64,000 nucleotides of DNA from Rubrivivax sp. (GCA_027484825.1 JAIXSE010000018.1:1-64000), one strand, 5' to 3'; shown: positions 1 to 6,876, counted from the first letter of the stretch. Notes: generated by a model from the sequence alone, not told the origin. Numbers and translations are program-made.

Positions 1-598
1 CCAGGTAGTGCAGCGGAATGTCCGGGCGGCTCCAGGCGTCAGGGGCGGGGGACAGGTCGTCGGTGTTGGTTTCGCCGGGCACCTTGAAGACGGTGACGGT
101 GATCTTCTTCTCGACTTCCGGACGCGAGGTGAACCATTCGGCGTCGGCCCAGCTGTGGATGACGGCGGTGGCCTGGGCATTGCCGGCCTTGGCCTTTTCG
201 GCGACATCATGGAAGGCGTCGAACATCAGCAGGGTCTTCTTGAGACCGGCCGCAGCGACGGAGGCGACTTCCTTGTCGTCCAGCAGGTCGACCAGCGGCT
301 TGACGTTGTAGCCGCCGACCATGGTGCCCAGCAGTTCGGTGGCCTTGGTCTTGGAGAGCAGGGCGACGGTCAGGTCACCATGCGCAACGGCGGCCAGGAA
401 GCTGGCCTTGACCTTGGCGGCATCGTCCACGCCCGGAGGGACGCGGTGGGTGAGCAGGTTGAGCAGGAATTCGCCTTCGCCGGCAGGCGGGTTCTTGATC
501 AGTTCGATCAACTCGGCGACTTGCTTGGCATCCAGCGGCAGCGGCGGGATGCCCAGCGCGGCGCGCTCGGCTTCATGTTGGCGGTAGGCTTGCAGCAT
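1..598 (-). CDS. acnB: Aconitate hydratase B, N-terminal part (cut by window edge)
   Basis: This is the first 199 codons of aconitase B, the TCA enzyme that interconverts citrate and isocitrate through a 4Fe-4S cluster. The start is the ATG at 596-598, and the frame runs open off the left edge, so the catalytic and cluster-binding parts are outside the window. The visible protein opens MLQAYRQHEAERAALGIPPL and has the helical HEAT-like N-terminal domain of AcnB (KNPPAGEGEFLLNLL, HRVPPGVDDAAKVKASFLA), then the start of the swivel domain (FKVPGETNTDDLSPAPDAWS). AcnA-type enzymes lack this N-terminal domain. The gene lies only 57 bp downstream of vapC on the same strand, so it may be read from the vapBC promoter or from a very short promoter of its own. 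Placement with mdh, sdh and gltA fits the Burkholderiales TCA cluster. Confidence 0.95.
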   Translation of the reverse strand, partial: MLQAYRQHEAERAALGIPPLPLDAKQVAELIELIKNPPAGEGEFLLNLLTHRVPPGVDDAAKVKASFLAAVAHGDLTVALLSKTKATELLGTMVGGYNVKPLVDLLDDKEVASVAAAGLKKTLLMFDAFHDVAEKAKAGNAQATAVIHSWADAEWFTSRPEVEKKITVTVFKVPGETNTDDLSPAPDAWSRPDIPLHYL

Positions 599-655
599 TG
601 CGAACTCCAGTCTCTGTAGTCTCTGGCTTGGGTCAGTGAAGCGGGATCTTGTCGG

Positions 656-1180
656 TCAGGGGGCACTGGGCACGATGACTTTGAGTCCCTTGAAATAGTC
701 CCGGAAAAATCCGTGGTCGCGGGTGATGAGGCCGTCACACTGCAGCATGGCGTGGGCGCCGACGAGGAAGTCGGCGAGGGCGCGGGTGCTGGTGGCGGCC
801 TCGGTGGAAGGGGCGGTGGTGGTCGCTTTGGCCGCTGTGGCTGCTTTGGTTGCAGCGGCGCCGGCGGTGGAGCGGGGGGCGGTTTTGGGCGCGGCGTCTG
901 CGGGGGCGGTCTGGAGCAGGCGCTGTTTGAACTTGCGCTGCATTTCGCCGGCGCGGATGGCGGCACGCTGGTCGATGGGGGAGAAACTCAGGCCCATTTC
1001 TTCCAGCGCATCCATGACCTCAGAGCCGTGGCCCAGGCCCGCCGTGACCTCCGACAGCACCACATCACACAGCACGACCGGGCCGGTGGAAAGCGCCAGG
1101 CGCAGCGCAGCTTCGGCCGCGTCGGCGCCCGGTGCGTCGCCCAGGAGGTCGATCAGGACGGAGCTGTCAACGGCAATCAT
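656..1180 (-). CDS. vapC: VapC-type PIN-domain ribonuclease toxin with a low-complexity insertion
   Basis: Predicted toxin of a type II toxin–antitoxin pair; PIN-domain VapC proteins are Mg-dependent endoribonucleases that cut tRNA or rRNA. Candidate acidic active-site residues are D5 (in MIAVDSSVLIDLL), E44 (in VVLSEVTAG), D137 (in ALADFLVGAHAM) and D155 (in ITRDHGFF). At 174 residues it is longer than the usual 125–140. The excess is a hydrophilic Ala/Thr/Pro stretch at about residues 90–131, between the second and third acidic residues, which looks like a repeat expansion. The ATG at 1178-1180 lies 8 bp after the vapB stop, so the two are co-transcribed. PIN family membership is secure from the motif spacing; the RNA target cannot be inferred. 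Confidence 0.85.
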   Translation of the reverse strand: MIAVDSSVLIDLLGDAPGADAAEAALRLALSTGPVVLCDVVLSEVTAGLGHGSEVMDALEEMGLSFSPIDQRAAIRAGEMQRKFKQRLLQTAPADAAPKTAPRSTAGAAATKAATAAKATTTAPSTEAATSTRALADFLVGAHAMLQCDGLITRDHGFFRDYFKGLKVIVPSAP

Positions 1181-1188
1181 GCAGGGGC

Positions 1189-1434
1189 TCAGGCCTTGGT
1201 GGGGTCGGTGGGGGCACGGCCGCGGAGGTCACGCATGACATCATCGGTGCTGGTGCCGTCCGGGAGTTTGAACCGGCCGCGGGCGCGGGAAATCGCGTCG
1301 TCCACATTCTTGCGGAGGATGATGCGGGGGCCGTCCAGCTCGACCTTCAATGTGGTGCCCTTGGTCAGGCCCAGCGCGTCGCGGACGGCTTTGGGCAGGG
1401 TGATCTGACCGCGTTCGGCGACGGTGGCTTCCAT
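1189..1434 (-). CDS. vapB: VapB-type AbrB/SpoVT (MazE-like) antitoxin
   Basis: Predicted 81-residue antitoxin that binds and neutralises the adjacent PIN toxin and represses its own promoter. The N-terminal half is a swapped-hairpin AbrB DNA-binding domain: TVAERGQITLPKAVRDALGL followed by KGTTLKVELDGPRIILRK. The C-terminal tail (residues about 50–81) would wrap the toxin. The ATG is at 1432-1434, preceded by a GGAG ribosome-binding site. A near-perfect inverted repeat about 34 bp upstream (1468-1492) is the likely operator. Antitoxin-first order with a short gap to the toxin is typical of vapBC. Confidence 0.88.
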   Translation of the reverse strand: MEATVAERGQITLPKAVRDALGLTKGTTLKVELDGPRIILRKNVDDAISRARGRFKLPDGTSTDDVMRDLRGRAPTDPTKA

Positions 1435-1467
1435 GAGGGGGCTCTCCGGAGGGTGGTATGGACTGGA

Positions 1468-1492
1468 AAGTATGTATGGATTCTACATACTT
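1468..1492 (-). promoter_or_regulatory. Palindromic operator overlapping the vapBC promoter
   Basis: Two perfect 9-bp arms, AAGTATGTA (1468-1476) and TACATACTT (1484-1492), are separated by 7 bp. On the minus strand the spacer and inner right arm contain TAGAAT (1480-1485), a good -10 hexamer for vapBC. An AbrB-type antitoxin dimer bound here would block its own promoter, the usual autoregulation of such pairs. The -35 region is weak. The arms are seen directly; the role is inferred. Confidence 0.7.
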
Positions 1493-1559
1493 GGGGGGTG
1501 GGAGGGAACTGCGTCTGGCGCGTTCTGGGGGGGGGGCGGGAGCGGGGGCGAGCGGAGCG

Positions 1560-1660
1560 GCATCGAAGACCAGGGGCACCCTGTTCCCTTCATGTCCCCC
1601 GGCCCCTCCGGGGCCTCCTCCTTTTACTTCCGGGAACAGGGCACCCCTGGTCTTCGATGC
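1560..1660. repeat. Long imperfect inverted repeat with nested hairpin
   Basis: The 29-bp left arm (1560-1588) and right arm (1632-1660) are complementary apart from a 2-bp mismatch in the middle. The loop holds a second perfect hairpin, GGCCCC-TCC-GGGGCC (1601-1615). The arms are far longer than a factor-independent terminator needs, and no T-tract follows on either strand. It could be a non-autonomous mobile or extragenic repeat element, or a structured RNA; one copy cannot decide between these. Confidence 0.75.
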
Positions 1661-1973
1661 AACCTCACCGAGGTTCGTCCCCCATTTGGTGTGCGACGGC
1701 TGGAGCGGCATCGGGTGCGGCATTTCATGCGGCGGTTGATGCGGTGTTCTGGGAAGAGTGCCGGGTGGCGGCTGGTGAGGCGTCCCCTGCGGACTCGGCA
1801 TGCGGTGCTTTTGTCCTTGAGGAACTGGCGGAGAAACACATTCCCCCATCAAGACCATTCAGCCTCCATCAGTCAGCCGCTTCGACCATCGCCAAGTGAC
1901 TCGCCAAGTGACTCTCGGCAAGTCACCATCGCTCAGAGACGCTCACCAAGGGGACGATCGGTGACGTGCGGAC

Positions 1974-1998
1974 GAAAAAAAGCGCGCCGTGGCGCGCT
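1974..1998 (-). terminator. Rho-independent terminator of the exported-protein gene
   Basis: Read on the minus strand, a perfect AGCGCGC-CACG-GCGCGCT hairpin is followed by a run of seven T residues. It begins about 20 bp after the stop codon at 2019 and gives the gene its own 3' end, separating it from vapBC. Confidence 0.9.
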
Positions 1999-2018
1999 TG
2001 CTTGGAGCAGAAGCTCGA

Positions 2019-2570
2019 TCAGTGACCAGCGGGGGTGATGCCCAGGCTGCTGACCGGCACTGCAGAGGCCGAGCGGGCGGCTTCGATGGCAGCGCGCTGG
2101 GTCGGGTGGATGCACTCGTCCACCAGGCGGCGGCCCGCGTTGACGTCCAGCAGCATCGACTTGTTGGCGATCTGGACCATCAGCGTGCGACCCGTCACGT
2201 CTTCCAGACGCAGAGCGCCCGTGGAAGACAGCACCGGCTTCATCGTGAAGACCTGCTTCAGGAACGAGACGTCAATGTAGCCCGGGTGCTTGGCATTGGG
2301 CTGGATGTCCACGGACTGCTTGAATTCGCAGTCGTAGTGGCCCATGTAAGCCTGCTCGGCAGCAGCCAGTTGCTCCGGGCCAGCTTCGGCCAGCGGGGCA
2401 GGGCCGGCCGGCTTGGCAGGGGCCTTCTTGGCAGTGGTTTTGGCCGTGGCGGCCTTCGCCGGTGCCGGCTTGGTGTTGTTGCCCTGCACCGACGGTTCGG
2501 CGCAAGCAAGACCGGCAGCCAGCAACACGGCGGCAGCAACGGTGCTGGACAGAGCGAAGGAGGTTTTCAT
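2019..2570 (-). CDS. Exported protein of unknown function
   Basis: 183 residues starting at the ATG 2568-2570. Residues 1–24 form a classical signal peptide (MKTSFALSSTVAAAVLLAAG, cleavage predicted after LACA), so the product is periplasmic or outer-membrane associated. A Lys/Pro/Ala-rich linker follows (residues about 30–58). The C-terminal part has conserved-looking features, YMGHYDCEFKQSVDI and LVDECIHPTQ, with two cysteines that could form a disulfide. I do not recognise the family with certainty; there is a faint resemblance to small MliC-type lysozyme-inhibitor folds that I would not rely on. It is transcribed alone and ends at a strong terminator. Confidence 0.8.
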   Translation of the reverse strand: MKTSFALSSTVAAAVLLAAGLACAEPSVQGNNTKPAPAKAATAKTTAKKAPAKPAGPAPLAEAGPEQLAAAEQAYMGHYDCEFKQSVDIQPNAKHPGYIDVSFLKQVFTMKPVLSSTGALRLEDVTGRTLMVQIANKSMLLDVNAGRRLVDECIHPTQRAAIEAARSASAVPVSSLGITPAGH

Positions 2571-2708
2571 GGGAGTCGTCTTGAGTCTTGAAGAAATCGG
2601 TGCAGATGAGTCGTCCCAGGAGCTCAATGTGCTCTGGCTCGACGGCAAGCGAATTCTCGCGCCGGGCAAGCCGCGTGCACACAGGGTTTGTTTCAAAGGG
2701 TAGGGGGT

Positions 2709-3740
2709 TTAAGCCCCGTTTGTGCTGCTGGCGCCCTCGTTTTGTGGGCTGAACCACGCTTGTGCGATTTCGGCAGGCAGCGGCTGGCCTGTGCGATATG
2801 CACGCTGCAACAAGTGCCAGAAGAGTCGGTAGCTGGCTCGGTCGTGAAGCATGTCACGATGCTGGATAGGGGCCCAGTCCACCGCCTGCGCAGCACTGAG
2901 GATGTCGATGGCCTCGTCAATCTCCGCCACGCTGGGCGCAAAGGCGTCAATGATCGGTCGAATCTGTTGCGGATGGATACTCCACATGCGGGTGTACCCG
3001 AACTCCCGTGCGGCCCGCTCCGCCGCCGATTGAATGGCGCGCTCGCTTTTGAACTCGGTGACGACGCAGTGAGATGGGGTTTTCCCGTAGGTGTGAGCGG
3101 CGGCGGCGATGTCGAGCTTGGCCCGAACCACCAGAGGATGGGTGAATTGCCCCTCCACCGTTAGCGCGGCCCGCGGAATGGCGCCGCGGTGAGCGGAGAC
3201 ATAGTCCATCAGCCCAAAGGACAGGGATTCAATGCGGGGCAGGGCGGCAATCGCCATGACATCGCGCAGTGCGCCGTGGGTCTCGATGAGGGTATGCAGC
3301 GGCAGCGGCTTGCGCACCTGGTGGCGCCGCAGGCTGTCGTCAATGAAGGCAATGGCGCCTTGCAGGTCGTCCAGGCCTTCCGGCTTGGGGATCATCAGAT
3401 ACGCCAGCTTCTCGCCGCCGCCCGCAATGACGGCTTCCACATCCGCCTCAAAAGCCGGGTGACGGAACGGGTGGACCCGCACCCCCACGCGCCCATGCAC
3501 ATTCAGCGGGCCATTGAGAAGATGCAACACGAGCAGCATGTGCTCGGCTTCCCCGCCCACCGGGGCCCCATCTTCGCAATCCAGGGTGATGTCGAACACC
3601 GGACCCATCTGGGCCTGGAGTTCCAGGCTCTTGATCATCCGCGACTCGACGCCGCAGTAGTGGTCCACCACCGGCAGGACGCTCGGCGCCTGGCCCTCAT
3701 CAAAAAGCGCTTGTGCGGGATGAAGCGAAGTGCTGCTCAT
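2709..3740 (-). CDS. HpcH/HpaI aldolase / citrate lyase beta (CitE)-like protein
   Basis: 343-residue TIM-barrel C–C lyase of the HpcH/HpaI–CitE superfamily, which includes citryl-CoA, malyl-CoA and related acyl-CoA lyases. The ATG at 3738-3740 is preceded by AAGAGA; a start 18 bp further upstream has no ribosome-binding site. Family features include FDITLDCEDGAPVG near residue 55 (metal-binding acidic residues), RVGVRVHPFRHPAF, YLMIPKPEG, a LIETHGALRDV segment supplying the second metal ligand Glu, and MWSIHPQQIRPI near residue 280. The substrate cannot be named from sequence. Its place beside mdh and acnB suggests a link to C4/C2 acid metabolism, such as malyl-CoA or citramalyl-CoA cleavage. 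Confidence 0.85.
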   Translation of the reverse strand: MSSTSLHPAQALFDEGQAPSVLPVVDHYCGVESRMIKSLELQAQMGPVFDITLDCEDGAPVGGEAEHMLLVLHLLNGPLNVHGRVGVRVHPFRHPAFEADVEAVIAGGGEKLAYLMIPKPEGLDDLQGAIAFIDDSLRRHQVRKPLPLHTLIETHGALRDVMAIAALPRIESLSFGLMDYVSAHRGAIPRAALTVEGQFTHPLVVRAKLDIAAAAHTYGKTPSHCVVTEFKSERAIQSAAERAAREFGYTRMWSIHPQQIRPIIDAFAPSVAEIDEAIDILSAAQAVDWAPIQHRDMLHDRASYRLFWHLLQRAYRTGQPLPAEIAQAWFSPQNEGASSTNGA

Positions 3741-3879
3741 GACGTCTCTTAAAACCAATCAATCCTTCGGCCAGGCCCACGCCTCACCGAACCTTGCCGA
3801 CCGCGAGCCGACCCCCAAGTGTCACCCAACGCCTACCCGACCCAAAACGATATGGCTCATCCACCTCAGCGGCACAAAG

Positions 3880-3909
3880 AAAAAAGGCCAACCCGCAAGT
3901 CAGCCTTTT
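3880..3909 (-). terminator. Terminator-like hairpin downstream of mdh
   Basis: On the minus strand AAAAGGC pairs with GCCTTTT around a 16-base region that includes further AC/GT pairing, and it ends in a run of six T. It lies about 165 bp beyond the mdh stop and upstream of the lyase gene on the same strand, so it probably separates the two transcripts. The A run at the other end lets it also work, more weakly, on the plus strand. Confidence 0.65.
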
Positions 3910-3929
3910 AAGCAGATCACCGCCCGGTT

Positions 3930-3986
3930 CACCCGGCGCAGCCCGGGTGCCCCTCGAGCTCACCCGGCGCAGCCCGGGTGCCCCTC
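3930..3986. repeat. Two direct 26-bp repeats, each forming a hairpin
   Basis: Identical 26-bp units at 3930-3955 and 3961-3986 are spaced 31 bp start to start. Each contains CACCCGG…CCGGGTG, a 7-bp stem with a short loop. They lie in the 3' region of mdh, directly before the larger hairpin cluster. Confidence 0.85.
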
Positions 3987-3991
3987 CAGCG

Positions 3992-4056
3992 GAGCCCGAG
4001 GAACTGGCTCTGCCAGGCCTCTGGGCTCGCCCCCTTGAGGGGGCCGCCGAAGGCGG
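3992..4056. repeat. Nested hairpin cluster after the mdh stop
   Basis: GAGCCC (3992-3997) pairs with GGGCTC (4023-4028) with further AGG/CCT pairing. It is followed by CCCCC-TTGA-GGGGG (4030-4043) and CCGCC-GAA-GGCGG (4044-4056). No T-tract is present. Such stem-loops after genes are common in high-GC Burkholderiales and may protect mRNA 3' ends; that is general knowledge rather than something shown here. Confidence 0.6.
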
Positions 4057-4073
4057 TAGGGGGTGGGCTTACC

Positions 4074-5060
4074 TCACAAAAGATGCTTGACGCCGTTCTG
4101 TTCGTCGGTCAGCTCGCCCAGAGTCTTGTTGATGCACTCTTGCGAGAAGGCATCGATCTCCAGACCTTGCACGATCTTGTATTCGCCGTTCTCGGTCGTG
4201 ACCGGGAAGCCGAACATCACTTCCTTCGGAATGCCGTACGAGCCGTCCGACGGCACACCCATCGTGACCCACTTGCCGTTGGTGCCCAGGGCCCAGTCGC
4301 GCATGTGGTCGATGGCGGCGTTGGCAGCCGAAGCCGCCGACGACAGGCCGCGCGCAGCAATGATGGCGGCGCCACGCTTGCCCACGGTAGGCAGGAAGGT
4401 GTTGCGGTTCCACTCTTCATCATTGATCAGCGGCTTCACGGCCTGACCGTCGATGGTGGCGAAACGGTAGTCCGCATACATCGTGGGCGAGTGGTTGCCC
4501 CACACAGCCAGCTTCTCGATGCTGCCCACCGGCTTGCCGGTCTTGGCCGCGATCTGCGAGGCCGCACGGTTGTGGTCCAGGCGCAGCATGGCGGTGAAGT
4601 TCTTGGCCGGCAGGTCCGGCGCCGACTTCATGGCGATGTAGGCATTGGTGTTGGCGGGGTTGCCCACCACCAGCACCTTCACATTGCGCGAAGCCACCGC
4701 ATTCAGCGCCTTGCCCTGCACCGTGAAGATCTGGGCGTTGGCCGCCAGCAGGTCCGCACGCTCCATGCCCGGGCCACGCGGACGTGCGCCCACCAGCAGG
4801 GCGTAGTCGGTGTCCTTGAAGGCGGTCATGGGGTCGCTGTGCGCTTCAATGCCGGCCAGCAGCGGGAAGGCGCAGTCTTCCAGTTCCATGATCACGCCCT
4901 TGAGCGCGTTCTGAGCCTTCTCGTCCGGGATCTCCAGCAGTTGCAGGATCACAGGCTGATCCTTGCCCAGCATTTCGCCAGAAGCAATGCGGAACAGCAG
5001 GGCATAGCCGATCTGGCCGGCAGCGCCAGTCACGGCGACGCGAACGGGTTTCTTGCTCAT
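4074..5060 (-). CDS. mdh: Malate dehydrogenase
   Basis: 328-residue NAD-dependent malate dehydrogenase (malate to oxaloacetate, TCA cycle, cytoplasm). The N-terminal Rossmann motif is [20 protein letters not shown]. The substrate-binding loop contains [15 protein letters not shown], the NAD-site segment is [15 protein letters not shown], and the catalytic histidine lies in [13 protein letters not shown]. This is the cytosolic-type (LDH-like MDH group) enzyme usual in Burkholderiales. The start is the ATG at 5058-5060, with GGAG upstream. It is transcribed away from gntR, with 380 bp between them that hold a triple repeat and a palindrome. Confidence 0.97.
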   Translation of the reverse strand: MSKKPVRVAVTGAAGQIGYALLFRIASGEMLGKDQPVILQLLEIPDEKAQNALKGVIMELEDCAFPLLAGIEAHSDPMTAFKDTDYALLVGARPRGPGMERADLLAANAQIFTVQGKALNAVASRNVKVLVVGNPANTNAYIAMKSAPDLPAKNFTAMLRLDHNRAASQIAAKTGKPVGSIEKLAVWGNHSPTMYADYRFATIDGQAVKPLINDEEWNRNTFLPTVGKRGAAIIAARGLSSAASAANAAIDHMRDWALGTNGKWVTMGVPSDGSYGIPKEVMFGFPVTTENGEYKIVQGLEIDAFSQECINKTLGELTDEQNGVKHLL

Positions 5061-5100
5061 CACGAGGTCTCCGAAAGTGAAAAGGCAAAAGCCAATTGAA

Positions 5101-5138
5101 TGCGCAACAAAAACTGCGCAACAGTTGAATGCGCAACA
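5101..5138 (-). repeat. Three-fold TGTTGCGCA repeat in the mdh leader
   Basis: The motif TGCGCAACA on the plus strand (TGTTGCGCA in the mdh direction) occurs at 5101-5109, 5115-5123 and 5130-5138, with periods of 14 and 15 bp. The outer two are part of a 14-bp exact repeat (TTGAATGCGCAACA). The array starts about 40 bp upstream of the mdh start codon. It may be a set of regulator sites or a feature of the 5' untranslated leader. Confidence 0.75.
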
Positions 5139-5401
5139 GAAGCGAAAGTGGCCGCAGAGCTCCGCGCAACCGCCCATGTGCGCACGTGAAAGCACGTGGC
5201 AGCGCATGTCGGCACGCATCGCGACGCAGCGGCCTGCGGAAACGGTTGTCCGGTCGGCGCGGTCGCGAGCCCACGCCAGCGTCCACAAGTGTAGGCCCAT
5301 CAGGGCCGCTGCGCTTGGAGGGAGCCGTCTTATTCGCCCACCCGCCACCGCCCCGCGTCCCAAAAACCCAAGCCAACATGGCAAGAATCTGACACTCTTG
5401 T

Positions 5402-5415
5402 GTCTTATATAAGAC
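5402..5415 (+). promoter_or_regulatory. Perfect palindrome GTCTTATATAAGAC, likely GntR operator
   Basis: A perfect 14-bp palindrome 26 bp before the gntR start. Its TATATAAG core doubles as a likely -10 region, and CTGACA lies a little upstream (5389-5394). GntR/HutC regulators bind short AT-centred palindromes and commonly repress themselves, so this regulator probably binds here and controls the gntR–sdh transcript. No second copy was noticed in the window. Confidence 0.65.
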
Positions 5416-5440
5416 TAACCTGCTGGGTCTCCCGGTTTTG

Positions 5441-6262
5441 ATGGACGTCAACCCAGGGTTTGTGCTCGAATGCCGCCCCATGTCTCCCCCCGTCCCGTCG
5501 CCCCATCCGGTCACGCCGCTCAATGAGCTGGCGCGTGCCGAGGCGACACCGGCGTTCAGCCCCCTCTACCGCCAGATCAAAGGCTTGATCCTGGCCGGTC
5601 TGCAGGCCGGTGAATGGAAGGCTGGCGACACGATTCCCAGCGAAATGGAGCTGGCGGGTCGTTTTGGCGTCAGCCAGGGCACCGTCCGCAAAGCCGTGGA
5701 CGAGCTGGCCGCCGAGAATCTGCTGGTGCGCCGCCAGGGCAAGGGCACGTTTGTGGCCACCCATGCCGAGCAGCAGCAGCAGTTCCGCTTCCTGCGCCTG
5801 ACGCCGGATGCCGGTTCATCGGCCACCCTGGGCCGACAGCTGCTGGACTGCCGCCGCCAGCGCGCGCCCGCCTGGATCGCCCGCCAGATGAATCTGCGCG
5901 CCGGCGATCCAGTCATCGAGATCCGCCGCCTGCTGCACAGCGGCGGCGAGCCGGTGGTGCTGGATGACATCTGGCTGCCCGGCGCCATGTTCAAAGGCCT
6001 GACCGCCGAGCGGCTGCGGGAGCATCGCGGCCCGTTCTATGGCCTGCTCGAAACCGAATTTGGTGTGCACATGATTCGTGCACAGGAAAAGATCCGCGCA
6101 GTTGCAGCCGACGTAGAAGTCGCTGAGCTGCTGCAGGTGTCGCCCGGCAGTCCGCTGCTGAGCGTGGAGCGGCTCTCCTTCACCTACGGCGACAAGCCGG
6201 TGGAGTTGCGCCGCGGTCTCTACAACACGACCCATCACTTTTACCGCAACGATCTTCAATGA
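5441..6262 (+). CDS. GntR-family (HutC/UTRA) transcriptional regulator of the sdh region
   Basis: 273 residues. The N-terminal winged helix (about residues 40–105) contains YRQIKGLILAGLQAGEWKAG, then IPSEMELAGRFGVSQGTVRKA and LVRRQGKGTFVATH. The C-terminal UTRA ligand domain (about 120–270) includes RRLLHSGGEPVVLDDIWLP and ends LYNTTHHFYRNDLQ. UTRA domains sense small metabolites. The start is uncertain: the ATG at 5441 is used here, but the ATG at 5480 would give 260 residues, closer to family length. It lies 103 bp upstream of sdhC on the same strand, so it probably controls TCA genes; the effector is unknown. Confidence 0.9.
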   Translation: MDVNPGFVLECRPMSPPVPSPHPVTPLNELARAEATPAFSPLYRQIKGLILAGLQAGEWKAGDTIPSEMELAGRFGVSQGTVRKAVDELAAENLLVRRQGKGTFVATHAEQQQQFRFLRLTPDAGSSATLGRQLLDCRRQRAPAWIARQMNLRAGDPVIEIRRLLHSGGEPVVLDDIWLPGAMFKGLTAERLREHRGPFYGLLETEFGVHMIRAQEKIRAVAADVEVAELLQVSPGSPLLSVERLSFTYGDKPVELRRGLYNTTHHFYRNDLQ

Positions 6263-6327
6263 AGGGTCGCGGGGCTGTTGTTGAACGACATGCGCCCTCG
6301 ATGCCTGCCAGACACAAGTCATTGCTC

Positions 6328-6333
6328 TAAAAT
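6328..6333 (+). promoter_or_regulatory. Candidate -10 of an sdhC promoter
   Basis: TAAAAT lies 32 bp before the sdhC start in the 103-bp gntR–sdhC gap. The matching -35 is poor. If real, sdhCDAB can be transcribed separately from gntR. Confidence 0.35.
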
Positions 6334-6365
6334 CATTGGGTTTCACATCGATTACAAGGTCGGAC

Positions 6366-6806
6366 ATGACGGACGCCACTTCAGCCACCACCAAGCAACG
6401 ACCGGTCTACACCAACATCCATGTCACGCAGATCGTCGGCTACCGGCTGCCCCCGGCCGGCATCGTGTCGATCCTGCATCGCATCAGCGGCCTGCTGATG
6501 TTCTTCCTGCTTCCCTTCGTCATCTGGCTGTTCGACAACAGCCTGACGTCGGAAATCTCCTATGAGTCCTTCACCAGCGCCTATCTGGGCGGCATCGGTT
6601 TCGTGCCCGCCTGGTTCGTCAAGCTGGCCACGCTGGGACTGATCTGGGGCTATCTGCATCACTTCATCGCCGGCGTGCGTCACCTGTGGATGGACTTCAC
6701 CCACAGCGTGAGCAAGGCTCAGGGCCACACCAGCGCCATCGTGACGCTGGTGCTGAGCCTGGCGCTGACCGTCGTGCTGGGCGCCAAGCTGTTTGGCCTG
6801 TACTGA
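6366..6806 (+). CDS. sdhC: Succinate dehydrogenase cytochrome b556 subunit
   Basis: 146-residue membrane anchor of succinate dehydrogenase (complex II), which carries haem b and the quinone site with SdhD. Three transmembrane helices are visible: about residues 37–58 (ILHRISGLLMFFLLPFVIWL), 77–98 and 118–143. The family signature PVYTNIHVTQIVGYRLPPAGIVSILHR places the quinone-site serine and arginine before helix 1, and HHFIAGVRHLWMDF holds the haem-ligand histidine. The ATG at 6366 was chosen because an upstream in-frame extension has no ribosome-binding site. It is first in the sdhCDAB order. Confidence 0.95.
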   Translation: MTDATSATTKQRPVYTNIHVTQIVGYRLPPAGIVSILHRISGLLMFFLLPFVIWLFDNSLTSEISYESFTSAYLGGIGFVPAWFVKLATLGLIWGYLHHFIAGVRHLWMDFTHSVSKAQGHTSAIVTLVLSLALTVVLGAKLFGLY

Positions 6807-6876
6807 CCGTTTGCTGATCGTCGCGACGGGCCATGTCCGCATGGCTCCCGCAACAACGGTTGACGATGGATTGACC

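Larger units (their letters stand above)
1435..2018. other. 584-bp noncoding stretch between vapB and an exported-protein gene
   Basis: No convincing gene is seen on either strand. It holds the vapBC operator (1468-1492), two G-rich tracts (1493-1506 and 1527-1548), a long imperfect inverted repeat (1560-1660) with a nested hairpin, a further small hairpin AACCTC/GAGGTT (1661-1675), and the terminator of the next gene (1974-1998). Several frames are open here, but their products are Gly/Arg/Pro-rich with no family resemblance. Confidence 0.6.
3741..4073. other. 333-bp noncoding stretch downstream of mdh
   Basis: No gene is seen. It contains a terminator-like hairpin with flanking A/T runs (3880-3909), two direct copies of a 26-bp unit (3930-3955 and 3961-3986), and a nested group of hairpins just after the mdh stop (3992-4056). 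The promoter of the HpcH/HpaI gene should lie in the leftmost 100 bp, but no convincing hexamers were found. Confidence 0.6.
5061..5440. promoter_or_regulatory. Divergent control region between mdh and gntR
   Basis: 380 bp without a convincing gene. Near mdh (5101-5138) the motif TGTTGCGCA occurs three times on the minus strand. Near gntR (5402-5415) there is a perfect 14-bp palindrome with an AT-rich core. The middle part (about 5150-5380) shows no recognisable element. Both promoters must lie here, and its unusual length for so compact a genome suggests regulation of both directions. Confidence 0.6.

Noticed and set aside
1500-1960. Several open frames of 60–250 codons between vapB and the exported-protein gene
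   Set aside because: They overlap the G-rich tracts and inverted repeat, lack ribosome-binding sites and give low-complexity products.
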